From Xanthocytophaga flava (GTDB lineage Bacteria > Bacteroidota > Bacteroidia > Cytophagales > 172606-1), in the NCBI GenBank assembly GCA_030068525.1, contig JASJOS010000009.1, positions 248,001-312,000 of the forward strand: a stretch of 64,000 nt of DNA, read 5' to 3'. The notes under the pieces are model-generated. The model saw nothing but the letters and a program-made list of their open reading frames with translations, did no database searches and had not been told where the DNA came from. This document shows positions 45,781 to 56,012 of this stretch, piece after piece (within the stretch, counting starts at the first letter, position 1; the number at the start of each line of letters is the position of its first letter). Position numbers and translations under genes: made by a program.

Positions 45781-46812
45781 GTGAATCATAAAGTCTTTCA
45801 TCAATTACTGAAACGATATCTGAAAGGAGACGCTACTGAAGAAGAAAAGGGTGTAGTAGAACAATGGTATGGGATATTGGATAAGGAAGATCTGCCAGGT
45901 ATCACCAATGATACACTGGATGCTATGGACGATAAATTGTGGAAAGATGTAAAAGAAAGAATCAATCAGCCTAAGACGCCAGTTATACCTATTTCTAGGC
46001 CTGATTACAACCCCTTTCGGCGATTGCAATGGGTAGCAGCTTCTGTAGTTGCATTGATATTGGTAACAGGTGCAGTTTTGTTCTATATAAATAGAACTTC
46101 TCAGTATGGATCTGTTGCTCAGTCTGATCAGGTACAAACAGTGAATACAACAGGAAAACCACTAAGGGTAGCACTAGCAGATGGAAGTGATGTATTACTG
46201 GAATCAGGAGCCAGCCTTACGTATTCCCGAATTTTTGATAAAGATAGAAGAGATGTATATCTGAAAGGACAAGCATTTTTCAATGTAACCAAAGATACCC
46301 AACGACCATTTTATGTACATAGCCAGCAATTACTTGTACATGTAGTTGGGACAAGTTTCTGGGTGCGGGAACAGGAAAAAAATACAGAAAGTGAAGTAGT
46401 AGTGGTAACAGGGAAGGTACGTGTTGCTAAAGCTGAGAAAGGACTACTTCCGAAATTTCTTTCTGAAAAAGAAGAGGTTGTGCTGACACCCAATCAGCGG
46501 GTTACCTATACTAATGAAGACAAAGATTTGACAGTGAGTATTGTAGAAGATCCTGTTGTGATAAACAAAGAAGCTGCTGCAGCCAATCTGATCTTTAACG
46601 AGAATACCTTATTACAAGTGTTTGACCAGCTGGAAAAAACATATGCTATTCCTATTCATACAATAAACAAAGGTGTATACCGATGCACATTTACAGGTGA
46701 TCTGAGTGATCTGGATCTGTATGAAAGTCTGGATATGATATGCCAGTCAGTAGGTGCCAGTTATGAAGTCAAAGAATTAAATATTGTACTCTATGGGGGC
46801 AATTGCCGGTAA
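45781..46812 (+). CDS. FecR-family anti-sigma factor
   Basis: A 343-aa membrane protein. Residues 1-78 form the cytoplasmic sigma-binding part, one membrane helix (about 84-104, VAASVVALILVTGAVLFYI) follows, and the periplasmic part has the FecR domain (LRVALADGSDVLLESGASLT, VHVVGTSFWVREQE) and the C-terminal DUF4974 domain (LIFNENTLLQVFDQLEKTY). It should relay a signal from the SusC N-terminal domain to the sigma factor. The start is GTG. It lies 724 bases after the sigma gene, so it may have its own promoter. Confidence 0.93.
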   Translation: MNHKVFHQLLKRYLKGDATEEEKGVVEQWYGILDKEDLPGITNDTLDAMDDKLWKDVKERINQPKTPVIPISRPDYNPFRRLQWVAASVVALILVTGAVLFYINRTSQYGSVAQSDQVQTVNTTGKPLRVALADGSDVLLESGASLTYSRIFDKDRRDVYLKGQAFFNVTKDTQRPFYVHSQQLLVHVVGTSFWVREQEKNTESEVVVVTGKVRVAKAEKGLLPKFLSEKEEVVLTPNQRVTYTNEDKDLTVSIVEDPVVINKEAAAANLIFNENTLLQVFDQLEKTYAIPIHTINKGVYRCTFTGDLSDLDLYESLDMICQSVGASYEVKELNIVLYGGNCR

Positions 46813-46930
46813 GAGCCAGTAGAAACAAGACAAAAGATTTTATTACTCATCAATATACTAAAACCATTGCCTATGAAGAATAGATACTCATTCAGGTAAA
46901 AATAAAAGAGAGAGTACGCAGCGATTGAAA

Positions 46931-46983
46931 AACCAGCTGACAATGTGGGGGCATTGGCAGCTGGTTACTACCCGCCAGGGTAG
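46931..46983 (+). promoter_or_regulatory. Two consecutive stem-loops upstream of susC
   Basis: aaccagctgacaatg (46931-46945) pairs with cattggcagctggtt (46952-46966), 14 of 15 positions, with loop tggggg. A second hairpin (ctaccc/gggtag, 46968-46983, loop gcca) follows directly, with gattttg after it. They lie in the 216-base gap between fecR and the SusC gene and could be a terminator, an attenuator or an mRNA-stabilising leader. Confidence 0.5.
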
Positions 46984-47028
46984 GATTTTGTCCGCAACCT
47001 ATTTTATCCGAACAAACCTTTCAAATGT

Positions 47029-50000
47029 ATGAAGAAAAAACGAATTGTAGGTTTTCTGCAAACCACAATGAGGATTGCTATTGCCCAAACTTTACTGGTT
47101 ACAGTATTTACATGTACCACTTTTGCCAATACCGTATTGGGACAAACGCTGGATCAATCTGTTTCTTTATCTGTAAAGAATGCTGAGCTACGCGATGTTT
47201 TAAAACAGATTCAGGCGCAAACAAGGGTTCGGTTTGTGTATAGCCCAAACTCCATTAATGTTGATCAGAAGGTGTCTGTACAGGCCGCCAATGAGAAACT
47301 GGATGTCATTCTCAAAGAAGTATTATCCACACTGGATATTCAGTTTAAGCTGGTAAAGGATAGAGTAATCTTATCTAAAAATCCTGAGCCGGCTATAAAA
47401 GCACAAATTACAAGTGTAATTGAGCAAAAAGAAAGTGCACTGATCGGACAAAAAGCAGCACCTATTGTGGTTTCCGGAAAAGTTACTGATGATAAGAAAG
47501 ATGCCTTGCCTGGTGTAAGTGTTTTAATAAAAGGTACCACCATTGGTACAACCACAGATGGAGAAGGCAACTATCGGTTGAGCATTCCTGAAGAATATAG
47601 TAAAGGGGCACTTGTATTTTCATTCATAGGCTTTACTTCCAGTGAAGTTCCCATCAATAACCAGACTACAATCAATGTGGCATTGGTAACCAATGTTAAG
47701 TCACTGAACGAGGTTGTTGTGACAGGTTATCAGGAAATCCGGAAAGAAAGTTTTACTGGTACTGCCATTACAATAAGTGGCGATGATCTCAAAAAAGTAA
47801 ATCCACTGAACTTTCTGCAGAGTTTACAAACTTTCGATCCTTCGTTTCGGATTACTCAGGATAATACATTCGGTTCTAATCCCAACAAACTGCCTGACAT
47901 TACTGTCAGAGGAGCATCTGGTTTACCCTCTTCCTCGTCGGGTACACAGTCCGACGACAATAGCATGAGCAGGAGAAGTCTGGCCACAAATCCAAATTTG
48001 CCTACTTTCATTCTGAATGGATTTCAGGTAGGTATCCAGACTATTTATGATCTGGACTGGAACCGGGTTGAATCCATAACCTTGTTGAAAGATGCTGCGG
48101 CTACAGCTGTCTATGGTTCACGGGCTGCCAATGGAGTTGTTGTTATTACTACCAAAAAACCAAAGGAAGGACAACTACGGTTTAGTTACAACTACGATAT
48201 GTCTGTAACTGGTCCTGATTTAACGGTATACAATGTCCTGGATGCAAGAGACAAGCTGGAATATGAACGGTTGGCAGGATTGTATACAAGTAAGCAAGCC
48301 TATCAGATGACAGATGATGAAGCTGCTAAACTGTACTATCAGAAGAAATATACTGTTGAGAGTGGGGTAAATACCTATTGGCTGTCAGAACCAGTTAAAA
48401 CAGCTTTAGAACATAACAATTCATTGTCGCTGGAAGGTGGTTCCAATGTACTGCAATATAACCTGACAGCCCGCTATCAGACACTGAAAGGGGTAATGAA
48501 AGGCTCTGGAAGAAATCGCTTTGGGGCAGATGTAAATCTGGCTTATAATATTGATAATAAGTTTTTCTTCACAAACAATCTCTCCGTTACCAATGTAGTG
48601 GCAAATGAGTCTCCTTATGGGAAATTTGAAGATTACATACGGATGAACCCTTATTATGCCAAGAAGGATGCAAATGGAAATCTCATTCGGGAGGTGGATA
48701 GCTGGAACACTTCGGGCATTGTTAATAATGATGGAGATCAGGGACTTGTTGTGAAGTCTGTTCTTAATCCTGCCTATGATGCCTCATTGAGCAGCTTTGA
48801 TAAGTCAGCGTATACGCAAATTATCAATTCGTTTGCTGTGAACTGGAATATTGCCTCGGGAATCAATCTGCGTGGACAGTTGAGTATAGCCAAGCAACGT
48901 ACTGCTTCTGATATTTTCAAATCTCCTCTCAGTAATGAGTTCTATTCCTATAAGGGGGATGATCTGAAGAAGAGAGGCCGATACACCTATGGCGGTAAAG
49001 ACGAGACTACACTGGATGGAAATATGGTATTGTCCTTTAACAAGGCTGTTTCCAGTCATTTTGTGAATGCTTCGCTTGGTACCAATCTCAGAGATTACAG
49101 CAATGATTACAAAGATTTTACAGTGATGGGATTTGCCAATGATAAGTTTGATAATGTGGGACTGGCAAACCGCTATTCTGATGATGATAAGTATAGACCA
49201 ACAGGTTATCAGTCTACCGAACGATTGCTTGGTGCGTTTGCTGCTGTAAACTATTCGCTATCAGATAAATATCTTTTGGATTTAAATGCTCGTCTGGATG
49301 GTTCTTCCAAGTTTGGTACAAAGAATAAGTTTGCACCATTCTGGGCAGCGGGAATTGGCTGGAATCTCCATAAAGAAGGATTTTTGATAGGATCACCTGT
49401 CATTAATCAATTAAAACTTCGGGCCAGCACTGGATTAACAGGTGAAGTATCCTTTGAACCGTTTCTAGCAAGAACTACCTATGAATACTACAGTGACTGG
49501 TATTCTTCTGGAGCAGGAGCTGTGTATAAAGCCTATGGTAATGAATCGCTTAAATGGCAGCGTACGCGCAACTATGATTTAGGGATGGAATTACAGTTGC
49601 TGAAGGGTATGATTTATATTTCTCCACGCTATTACTACAAACTGACACAAGATCTGTTGGCTGATATCGTTGTACCACCATCAGCAGGCTTTAGTTCCTA
49701 CAAAGCCAATCTGGGTTTTATGGAGAACAAAGGATGGGAACTGAACTTACGGTCAACACTGATAAAGAAGAAAAACTGGGATCTGAGTGTGTTTGTTAAC
49801 ATGACACACAATACCAATACCATCAAAAAGATTTCAGAGTCTCTGAAAAAGTATAACGATGAAATAGATAAGCAACAGGAAAACCCGGACTACCAGGGCA
49901 CCCCTTTACTACGCTATAAAGAAGGAGAATCTATAAACTCAATCTACGCAGTTCAGTCACTAGGGATAGACCCGGAAAATGGAAAAGAAATATTTGTGAA

Positions 50001-50514
50001 GAAAGACGGTTCGCTTACCTATATCTATAGCGTAAAAGATATCGTGCGGGTAGGTGATACCTCCCCCGATGCAGAAGGATTTTTTGGAGGTACACTTTCC
50101 GTAAAAAACTTTTTTCTGACTGTTAATTTCTATACTAAGTTTGGTGGTGATCTGTATAATCAAACACTGGTAGATCGTATCGAAAATGCAGATCCCCGCT
50201 ACAACGTAGACAAACGGGTTCTGACAAGCCGCTGGAAGCAACCTGGTGACCATGCATTGTTCAAGGACATTACTGACTGGAATTCAACCCGTGCCAGCTC
50301 CAGATTTATCCAAAAGGATAATGTAATAGAGTTGCGTTCTGTAAACCTTACCTATGAAACGCCTCGTTCTCTGGCTAAGCGATTGCATATGCAAAGCCTG
50401 CGTTTTATGGTTACTACAAATGATATCTGGAGATGGTCAGCTGTAAAAATGGAACGTGGGATAGACTTTCCTTTTGCCCGTACGGTTTCTTTCTCTATTC
50501 AAACCAGATTCTAA
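47029..50514 (+). CDS. SusC/RagA-family TonB-dependent outer-membrane transporter
   Basis: A 1161-aa transporter. After a signal region (ending TVLGQ, about 40) come a secretin/TonB N-terminal signalling domain (about 45-115, LRDVLKQIQAQTRVRFVYSP), a carboxypeptidase-regulatory-like domain (145-232, VSGKVTDDKKDALPGVSVLI), the TonB-box region (LNEVVVTGYQ), a plug (to about 395, SRAANGVVVITTKKP) and a 22-strand barrel ending RTVSFSIQTRF. The N-terminal signalling domain is the piece that would contact the FecR protein. It pairs with the SusD gene 11 bases downstream. The substrate is probably a peptide rather than a glycan, from the neighbours. Confidence 0.96.
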   Translation: MKKKRIVGFLQTTMRIAIAQTLLVTVFTCTTFANTVLGQTLDQSVSLSVKNAELRDVLKQIQAQTRVRFVYSPNSINVDQKVSVQAANEKLDVILKEVLSTLDIQFKLVKDRVILSKNPEPAIKAQITSVIEQKESALIGQKAAPIVVSGKVTDDKKDALPGVSVLIKGTTIGTTTDGEGNYRLSIPEEYSKGALVFSFIGFTSSEVPINNQTTINVALVTNVKSLNEVVVTGYQEIRKESFTGTAITISGDDLKKVNPLNFLQSLQTFDPSFRITQDNTFGSNPNKLPDITVRGASGLPSSSSGTQSDDNSMSRRSLATNPNLPTFILNGFQVGIQTIYDLDWNRVESITLLKDAAATAVYGSRAANGVVVITTKKPKEGQLRFSYNYDMSVTGPDLTVYNVLDARDKLEYERLAGLYTSKQAYQMTDDEAAKLYYQKKYTVESGVNTYWLSEPVKTALEHNNSLSLEGGSNVLQYNLTARYQTLKGVMKGSGRNRFGADVNLAYNIDNKFFFTNNLSVTNVVANESPYGKFEDYIRMNPYYAKKDANGNLIREVDSWNTSGIVNNDGDQGLVVKSVLNPAYDASLSSFDKSAYTQIINSFAVNWNIASGINLRGQLSIAKQRTASDIFKSPLSNEFYSYKGDDLKKRGRYTYGGKDETTLDGNMVLSFNKAVSSHFVNASLGTNLRDYSNDYKDFTVMGFANDKFDNVGLANRYSDDDKYRPTGYQSTERLLGAFAAVNYSLSDKYLLDLNARLDGSSKFGTKNKFAPFWAAGIGWNLHKEGFLIGSPVINQLKLRASTGLTGEVSFEPFLARTTYEYYSDWYSSGAGAVYKAYGNESLKWQRTRNYDLGMELQLLKGMIYISPRYYYKLTQDLLADIVVPPSAGFSSYKANLGFMENKGWELNLRSTLIKKKNWDLSVFVNMTHNTNTIKKISESLKKYNDEIDKQQENPDYQGTPLLRYKEGESINSIYAVQSLGIDPENGKEIFVKKDGSLTYIYSVKDIVRVGDTSPDAEGFFGGTLSVKNFFLTVNFYTKFGGDLYNQTLVDRIENADPRYNVDKRVLTSRWKQPGDHALFKDITDWNSTRASSRFIQKDNVIELRSVNLTYETPRSLAKRLHMQSLRFMVTTNDIWRWSAVKMERGIDFPFARTVSFSIQTRF

Positions 50515-50525
50515 GCTATTTACTA

Positions 50526-52013
50526 ATGAAGAAATATATACTAATACTCATTGGATTATTTATACTAACTTCCTGTTCATCCTATCTGGATGTAAAGCCT
50601 AATTCACAGATTGATAAAGATGTACTTTTTGAATCAGAAGAAGGATTTATGGAGGCTTTGGTTGGGGTATATATACGTTGTTCTAAAGATGATATCTATG
50701 GTCATGAACTCACGTTTGGCTTATTGGATGTTTTAGCACAGAATTATACAATTTCCTCCGATATAAGTAGTGGAGGATATTCATATCTGCAAGCTTCACT
50801 CTACAATTATAATACTCCTACTTTTATTGAGAAGAAAGATAAGTTATGGGCAGGTTTGTATAATGCTATTTCTAATTGCAACCTGATTCTGGAGAATATT
50901 GATAACCGAACATCTGTATTTAGAGAAGAGAGTAACTATAAACTAATCAAAGGAGAAGCATTAGCCTTAAGAGCCTATCTTCATTTTGATTTGTTGCGGA
51001 TGTTTACTTCCACTAAACCGGAGGCTGCCGGAATCCCATATGTAACAAAGTTTACCAATCAGGCCACACCCCGGTCTACGGTAAAGGAAGTGCTGGAAAA
51101 GATTGTAACTGATTTATTAGCAGCGAAAGAATTACTAAAAGATTCTGACCCAATTGTAACAGAAAAATACATTATTGGATACACCGCCAGCTATGATTCT
51201 AATGACCTGCCTGATGATGGGTCAACTGAAGAATCAGGCCCTTTGTTTCTGCAAAACCGTAGACAGCGTATGAACTACTATGCTGCCTGTGGAGCATTGG
51301 CCCGGGTTTATCTGTATCAGAATGATAAAGCGAATGCATTGTTACAGGCACGTGAGGTAATAGAATCTGGTAAGTTTCCCTGGACAAAAAAGGCTGATTT
51401 TACGAATGATGATGACGAGAAAAAAGATCGTATTCTTTTCAAGGAGTTGTTGTTTGCCTGGGATATACCTAAACGGGGTGGAGATCTGGAAAGATGGTTT
51501 CGAAATGAAAACTCAACCCTGATGACAGGCACCAATGAAGGGAATATTATCTATGAAACAGGAGGTGTAGGGGCAGAAGACTTCCGGTTTAAGCAATGGC
51601 TCCAGGAGAAGAGTGATGGACGTACCAATAGTCTGCATGTAATCAAATACAACCGGGATGGAGACCGAAACCTGCATCGACTGGTGGCTCCAGCACTTAG
51701 GTTAAGTGAAATGTATTATATCGCTGCCGAATGTGTATTTGATACCGATCCTGCCAAAGCTTGGGAATACTTTAATACAGTTCGGTTTAACAGAGGAATT
51801 GGAACAAAGATAGAAGGTCAACAATCCAAAGAAATTTTTCTGTCTGAGCTGATCAAAGAAGAGCGAAAAGAATTTTTTGGAGAAGGACAGGTTTTCTATA
51901 GCTACAAACGCCTGAACCGGAATATTATCGGACAATCTGGTAAAATATTCACTGCCAGCGATGCTCTTTTTGTATTACCACTTCCAGATGATGAGATCGC
52001 TTTTGGCCAATAA
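50526..52013 (+). CDS. SusD/RagB-family substrate-binding lipoprotein
   Basis: A 495-aa outer-membrane lipoprotein with lipobox LTSC (Cys17) and SSYLDVKPNSQIDKDVLF, the usual SusD start. TPR-like helices (ALRAYLHFDLLRMFT) and the C-terminal RagB/SusD part (YYIAAECVFDTDPAKAWEYF, RKEFFGEGQVFYSYKRL) are complete. It forms the lid of the SusC channel and captures the substrate. The ATG at 50526 is preferred to an in-frame codon inside SusC at 50433 because it begins the lipoprotein signal. It overlaps nothing and follows SusC by 11 bases. Confidence 0.95.
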   Translation: MKKYILILIGLFILTSCSSYLDVKPNSQIDKDVLFESEEGFMEALVGVYIRCSKDDIYGHELTFGLLDVLAQNYTISSDISSGGYSYLQASLYNYNTPTFIEKKDKLWAGLYNAISNCNLILENIDNRTSVFREESNYKLIKGEALALRAYLHFDLLRMFTSTKPEAAGIPYVTKFTNQATPRSTVKEVLEKIVTDLLAAKELLKDSDPIVTEKYIIGYTASYDSNDLPDDGSTEESGPLFLQNRRQRMNYYAACGALARVYLYQNDKANALLQAREVIESGKFPWTKKADFTNDDDEKKDRILFKELLFAWDIPKRGGDLERWFRNENSTLMTGTNEGNIIYETGGVGAEDFRFKQWLQEKSDGRTNSLHVIKYNRDGDRNLHRLVAPALRLSEMYYIAAECVFDTDPAKAWEYFNTVRFNRGIGTKIEGQQSKEIFLSELIKEERKEFFGEGQVFYSYKRLNRNIIGQSGKIFTASDALFVLPLPDDEIAFGQ

Positions 52014-52022
52014 TCTAATATT

Positions 52023-52874
52023 ATGAAGCACATGAAGAATAAAAATATACTACTGTTTATATGGATCATTCTGTGTCTGAATACAGCTTGTAATAGAGAC
52101 GAAGTCCAAAGCTATAATTCACATGATAATGTGTATTTCGGTTTTGACGATGAAAAAACGAAGGATCGGGATAGTGTGGTGTATACATTTGCCTATACAC
52201 CTGATATGGAGCGAGATACGGTACTACTGCCGGTTCGGATATCCGGAATCAGAACCACTGGTGAAAGACAGTTTCATGTAACTGTAGTAGCACAGGGAAC
52301 TACCGCACAGCAAGGTACTCACTATGAACCATTACAGAGTGCGTACATCATGCCGTCTGATTCGGGTAAAGCCTATCTTCCTCTAATTCTTTATAATACT
52401 GATCCTGCCTTGCAGAATAAGAGTGTATCCATAATTCTTAAGCTGGCTGCCAGTGAAGACTTTGGGGTAGGACTTACTAAAATGATACAGGCAAAAGTAG
52501 TTTTTTCCAACAGACTCGAAAAACCTATATGGTGGGATATGTGGAGTGGTCAGTTAGGAGAATACTCACGGGTTAAGCATGACTTGTATCTGATTTCTGT
52601 TGGGAGGGTAGATCTTATTTCAGATTATAGTGGCGATAATGCACTGCAAATTCCGTATACCTTATATGTGATTGATAAACTACGCAAGTTTTTGAATGAT
52701 CCTTTTACGTGGACAGCTAGTCAGACAAACTATGTACTTACAAAACGTAGTGATGGTAATTACGATTTTTATCATACAGCTAATCCTGGAAAGAAGTTTC
52801 TGTTGCAGTTTAATAAAGATGATAAGAAGTACTACTTCGTCAATGAGCATGGACAAAGGGTTACTATGAACTAG
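52023..52874 (+). CDS. DUF4843 lipoprotein
   Basis: A 283-aa exported lipoprotein (NTAC lipobox-like, then NRDEVQSYN). The Asp-rich YFGFDDEKTKDRDSVVYTFAY and the VLLPVRISGIRTTGERQF region match the DUF4843 family, a steady neighbour of SusD in Bacteroidota. It starts 9 bases after the SusD stop; a second ATG at 52032 is also possible. Likely a surface accessory that binds the substrate. Confidence 0.85.
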   Translation: MKHMKNKNILLFIWIILCLNTACNRDEVQSYNSHDNVYFGFDDEKTKDRDSVVYTFAYTPDMERDTVLLPVRISGIRTTGERQFHVTVVAQGTTAQQGTHYEPLQSAYIMPSDSGKAYLPLILYNTDPALQNKSVSIILKLAASEDFGVGLTKMIQAKVVFSNRLEKPIWWDMWSGQLGEYSRVKHDLYLISVGRVDLISDYSGDNALQIPYTLYVIDKLRKFLNDPFTWTASQTNYVLTKRSDGNYDFYHTANPGKKFLLQFNKDDKKYYFVNEHGQRVTMN

Positions 52875-52964
52875 GAACCGTTTCCCTGAGCTTCTTCCTA
52901 TAAACTATAACTTCTAAAAGACAACACCCTTGATGGTTTGACACTATCTATACAACCCTTTGAT

Positions 52965-54359
52965 ATGAAAAAGTCTTTTATCTATATTTTATTTCTTCTT
53001 TTCATTGTTACTACTTCCTGTTACAAAGATATTGGGAACTATGATTATGTAACACCCGAAAAACCTGTTGTTGAAGGAGTAAAGGATTCTTTGTTTCGGG
53101 CCGTTATAGGAGATTCTCTGCGGATTTTTCCTGTTGTAAAACATACACTGGCCAATACAGAAAAACTAAGTTATCAATGGCAGATCAATGTCCCACACGA
53201 GCCATGGAAACTTAATTATAATGAGAAGAACTTGAAGATTGTTTTTGGTGAGAAGCCTGGTACATATACCGCATTATTCATTGTTACAGATCACAGTAAC
53301 GAGATGAAGTATTTCTTCGATTTCAAGATTGAAGCCCGGACTGAATTTACTTCAGGTACAGCTGTTTTGAGTGTGGAGTCAGGAGTAACTCAGTTGTCTT
53401 TTGTCAAGCCGGATTATACCATCTTGCCTCGTTTATATGAGGGGATTAATCATGAACAACTGCCGGGCAAACCATTTCAGTTATTATACATTAATCGTCA
53501 GAGTCTGGATTTTTCCTATTGGGTTCTGGGGGAAGGCGAGAAGCCAGGTGTTATTATAGATGCCAATACTATGCAGAAAGGAAAGTATATTAATGATAAC
53601 TTTTTTGATACTCCTCCCTCTGTTAAAGTAGGATCTTTGAAAGTGCATCCATCCGCAGTAACTGTAGGTGTAATCAATGGAAAACTGTATATGGGTACTA
53701 ATCAGACTTCTCCTTTAAGTCCGGTTTATGGTACCTATGGCAACAGCTCTTCTGGGGATTATGAACTGTCTCCTTATTTTATTATGACCAATGATTACTT
53801 CCTGGGTTTTAATCTGAAGAAAAAACAGTTTGTACGTTTTAACGGTGCCGGAGCCTATTTTGGTACAGACTACACAGTTATTCCTGTAGGAAAAGGATTT
53901 GATCCTACCAATGTGCCACTGGATCTGGTCTATCTGACGTATATCAATAACAGCGCCAGTTATGCCTATGGGAAAGATGCCACCGGAAAGATTTATGAAC
54001 TGAAGTTTTCCAATTCCTCTGAGATCTTTTATACCAATTACATGCGGGTATTTAAAGCAAACGATCTGATTACGGCTGATACAAAGTGGGAGGGATCATC
54101 CAGAGAAGTTATTTTCTTTTCCTCAGGAGATAAAGTTTACCGATACAACCCTGTGAATGAAGAGATAAAAGTATTGGATACACAATTCTCGGGAAAAACT
54201 ATATCCATGTTAAAACTGATAGCGGATGGGGATACACTGGTGGTCGGTACAGAAGGGAATTTGTCCTATCTGGATGTAAGTACTGGCAAAAATGGAAACC
54301 TGCTCAGAACTGTCAGCGGGATTCCTGGTGCTCCAGTAGATATTGCTATACGGAAATAA
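52965..54359 (+). CDS. PKD-like family lipoprotein
   Basis: A 464-aa exported lipoprotein with lipobox TTSC (Cys18) followed by YKDIGNYDY, the hallmark start of the PKD-like family (PKD_6) found in Sus-type loci. An Ig/PKD-like segment (LSYQWQINVPHEPWKLNYNE) is followed by a C-terminal half with propeller-like repeats (YAYGKDATGKIYELKFSN, GDKVYRYNPVNEEIKVLD). The ATG at 52965 begins the signal peptide; an upstream TTG at 52938 is ignored. Likely surface-exposed and cooperating with SusC/SusD. Confidence 0.85.
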   Translation: MKKSFIYILFLLFIVTTSCYKDIGNYDYVTPEKPVVEGVKDSLFRAVIGDSLRIFPVVKHTLANTEKLSYQWQINVPHEPWKLNYNEKNLKIVFGEKPGTYTALFIVTDHSNEMKYFFDFKIEARTEFTSGTAVLSVESGVTQLSFVKPDYTILPRLYEGINHEQLPGKPFQLLYINRQSLDFSYWVLGEGEKPGVIIDANTMQKGKYINDNFFDTPPSVKVGSLKVHPSAVTVGVINGKLYMGTNQTSPLSPVYGTYGNSSSGDYELSPYFIMTNDYFLGFNLKKKQFVRFNGAGAYFGTDYTVIPVGKGFDPTNVPLDLVYLTYINNSASYAYGKDATGKIYELKFSNSSEIFYTNYMRVFKANDLITADTKWEGSSREVIFFSSGDKVYRYNPVNEEIKVLDTQFSGKTISMLKLIADGDTLVVGTEGNLSYLDVSTGKNGNLLRTVSGIPGAPVDIAIRK

Positions 54360-54459
54360 AGACTTGTCCATATTCTTTTTTCACTAATGACTTGTTTTCT
54401 CCACTGGACCAGTTGGTGCAGCCGAGCATTGTCAATGCTTTATTAAAACACCTGTTTAC

Positions 54460-55935
54460 ATGAAAATACAATTTGCTTATCTGCTGACATTTCTTGTCTG
54501 TCTGGTTTGTTCAGAAGGAAATGCACAACAAACACAAACCTATAAACGCCAGGGATACACACTCACATTTGTGAGCCAGGACCCGGAACTCGATGTAAAG
54601 ATGAAAGATCGGATGGTCAATGCTTTTTTTGATGTGTATCCGGTATTAGTCAAAACCTTCAATCCAAAAGCGATTAAACATGTCCGCTTTCTGGTAGATA
54701 CAGCCTATGCAGGGGTAGCAGAAGCCAGTAATGGAGAAGTAAGATATAGTTCTAACTGGTTACGTATTCATCCGGAAGATATCGATGTGGTTACACATGA
54801 AGTTATGCATCTGGTACAGGCATATCCGGGAGATTCAGGTCCGGGATGGCTTACTGAAGGCATCGCTGATTATGTCCGATATACGTTTGGTGTTGATACG
54901 GAAGGACGAAAATTGTTTCTGCCTGCTTTTGATTCAGGCCAGCATTATACAAATAGTTATCGCATCACAGCGCGTTTCCTTGTTTGGTTAGAGACGAATG
55001 TAAAGTCAGGGCTGGTAAAGACACTGGACAAAGCCATGCGTACAAAAACGTATTCTGATCAGATTTGGGGCCAGCAAACTGGTAAAACATTGGATCAACT
55101 TTGGGAAAGTTATGCACAAAGTCCATCGGTTGCCCAGTTACAGACAAGTGGCTTTACCTTTACTAACGGAGTAATCTCGGATGATAAAGTCTATCAGGTG
55201 CTTGAGCAGCAGGCCCGGACACTGGTAAATGACAAGAAAACAGTGCCCCTTACTGATTTGACAAATCAATTGGCGAATACCCAATGTCGGGTTAATACAA
55301 TAGCTCCTTACAACACAAACCAGGAAGAAACTGCACTGTATCAATCTGGTAAAGAAAGTGTCCTGATAATTGGAACTTTGTATAAATGCTCACATTGCCC
55401 GAATGACCATATCCGATCTGCCTCCGGATTTGTGATTGCAGAAGATGGAATCGGCGTGACCAGTTACCATATCTTCAGAGGACAAACCACAAACGAGCAG
55501 TCTGATGTAGCACTGGTAGCTATGGATTATGCAGGCAATGTATATCCTATTACATCAGTACTCGCTGCCAGCAAAGCCAATGATGTAGCCATATTCAAAT
55601 TAGATACGCAGGGAAAGAAGCTGAAGGCCTTACCATTGGGTGAGCCTGCGCTGGCTGGTGAAAAGGTTAATATCATCAGTCATCCGCATTCGCTGTATTA
55701 TTCATTTAGTCAGGGCCTCGTATCACGTACATACTGGCGTGATGGAGGGGAAAAAATGAGTGTAACGGCTGATTTTTCACAGGGCTCCAGTGGTGCAGCG
55801 GTTCTAAATTCAAAAGGAAATGTAATAGGAGTGGTCTCGGCTACACGGTCATTGTACAATCAGGATCAGCATGTTCAGATGGTTGTGAAAGAAACCATTC
55901 CGGTAAATGCTATCAGAGAGCTTTTAATAAAGTAA
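54460..55935 (+). CDS. Fusion of a basic-secretory-protein metallopeptidase and a trypsin-like serine protease
   Basis: A 491-aa exported protein with a signal peptide (residues 1-22, ending GNAQ). The first half (about 30-225) has the zinc motif HEVMHLVQ (His113, Glu114, His117) and GWLTEGIADYVRY (Glu133), matching the plant basic secretory protein (BSP) family. The second half (about 297-480) has a trypsin-type triad: His337 in TSYHIFRG, Asp375 in KANDVAIFKL and Ser444 in QGSSGAAVLN, with a GSSG instead of GDSGG active site as in HtrA-like and glutamyl-endopeptidase-like enzymes. A Cys pair (Cys310, Cys313) lies at the junction. Both active sites look intact. It could cut a protein substrate at the cell surface to feed the adjacent SusC/SusD pair. 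Confidence 0.85.
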   Translation: MKIQFAYLLTFLVCLVCSEGNAQQTQTYKRQGYTLTFVSQDPELDVKMKDRMVNAFFDVYPVLVKTFNPKAIKHVRFLVDTAYAGVAEASNGEVRYSSNWLRIHPEDIDVVTHEVMHLVQAYPGDSGPGWLTEGIADYVRYTFGVDTEGRKLFLPAFDSGQHYTNSYRITARFLVWLETNVKSGLVKTLDKAMRTKTYSDQIWGQQTGKTLDQLWESYAQSPSVAQLQTSGFTFTNGVISDDKVYQVLEQQARTLVNDKKTVPLTDLTNQLANTQCRVNTIAPYNTNQEETALYQSGKESVLIIGTLYKCSHCPNDHIRSASGFVIAEDGIGVTSYHIFRGQTTNEQSDVALVAMDYAGNVYPITSVLAASKANDVAIFKLDTQGKKLKALPLGEPALAGEKVNIISHPHSLYYSFSQGLVSRTYWRDGGEKMSVTADFSQGSSGAAVLNSKGNVIGVVSATRSLYNQDQHVQMVVKETIPVNAIRELLIK

Positions 55936-56012
55936 AAATCTAAGAGGTATAGCTGAAAACAGATGATCTCTAGTTGATACATAATTTTTTATCTATTTAT
56001 ATCCACACTTTT

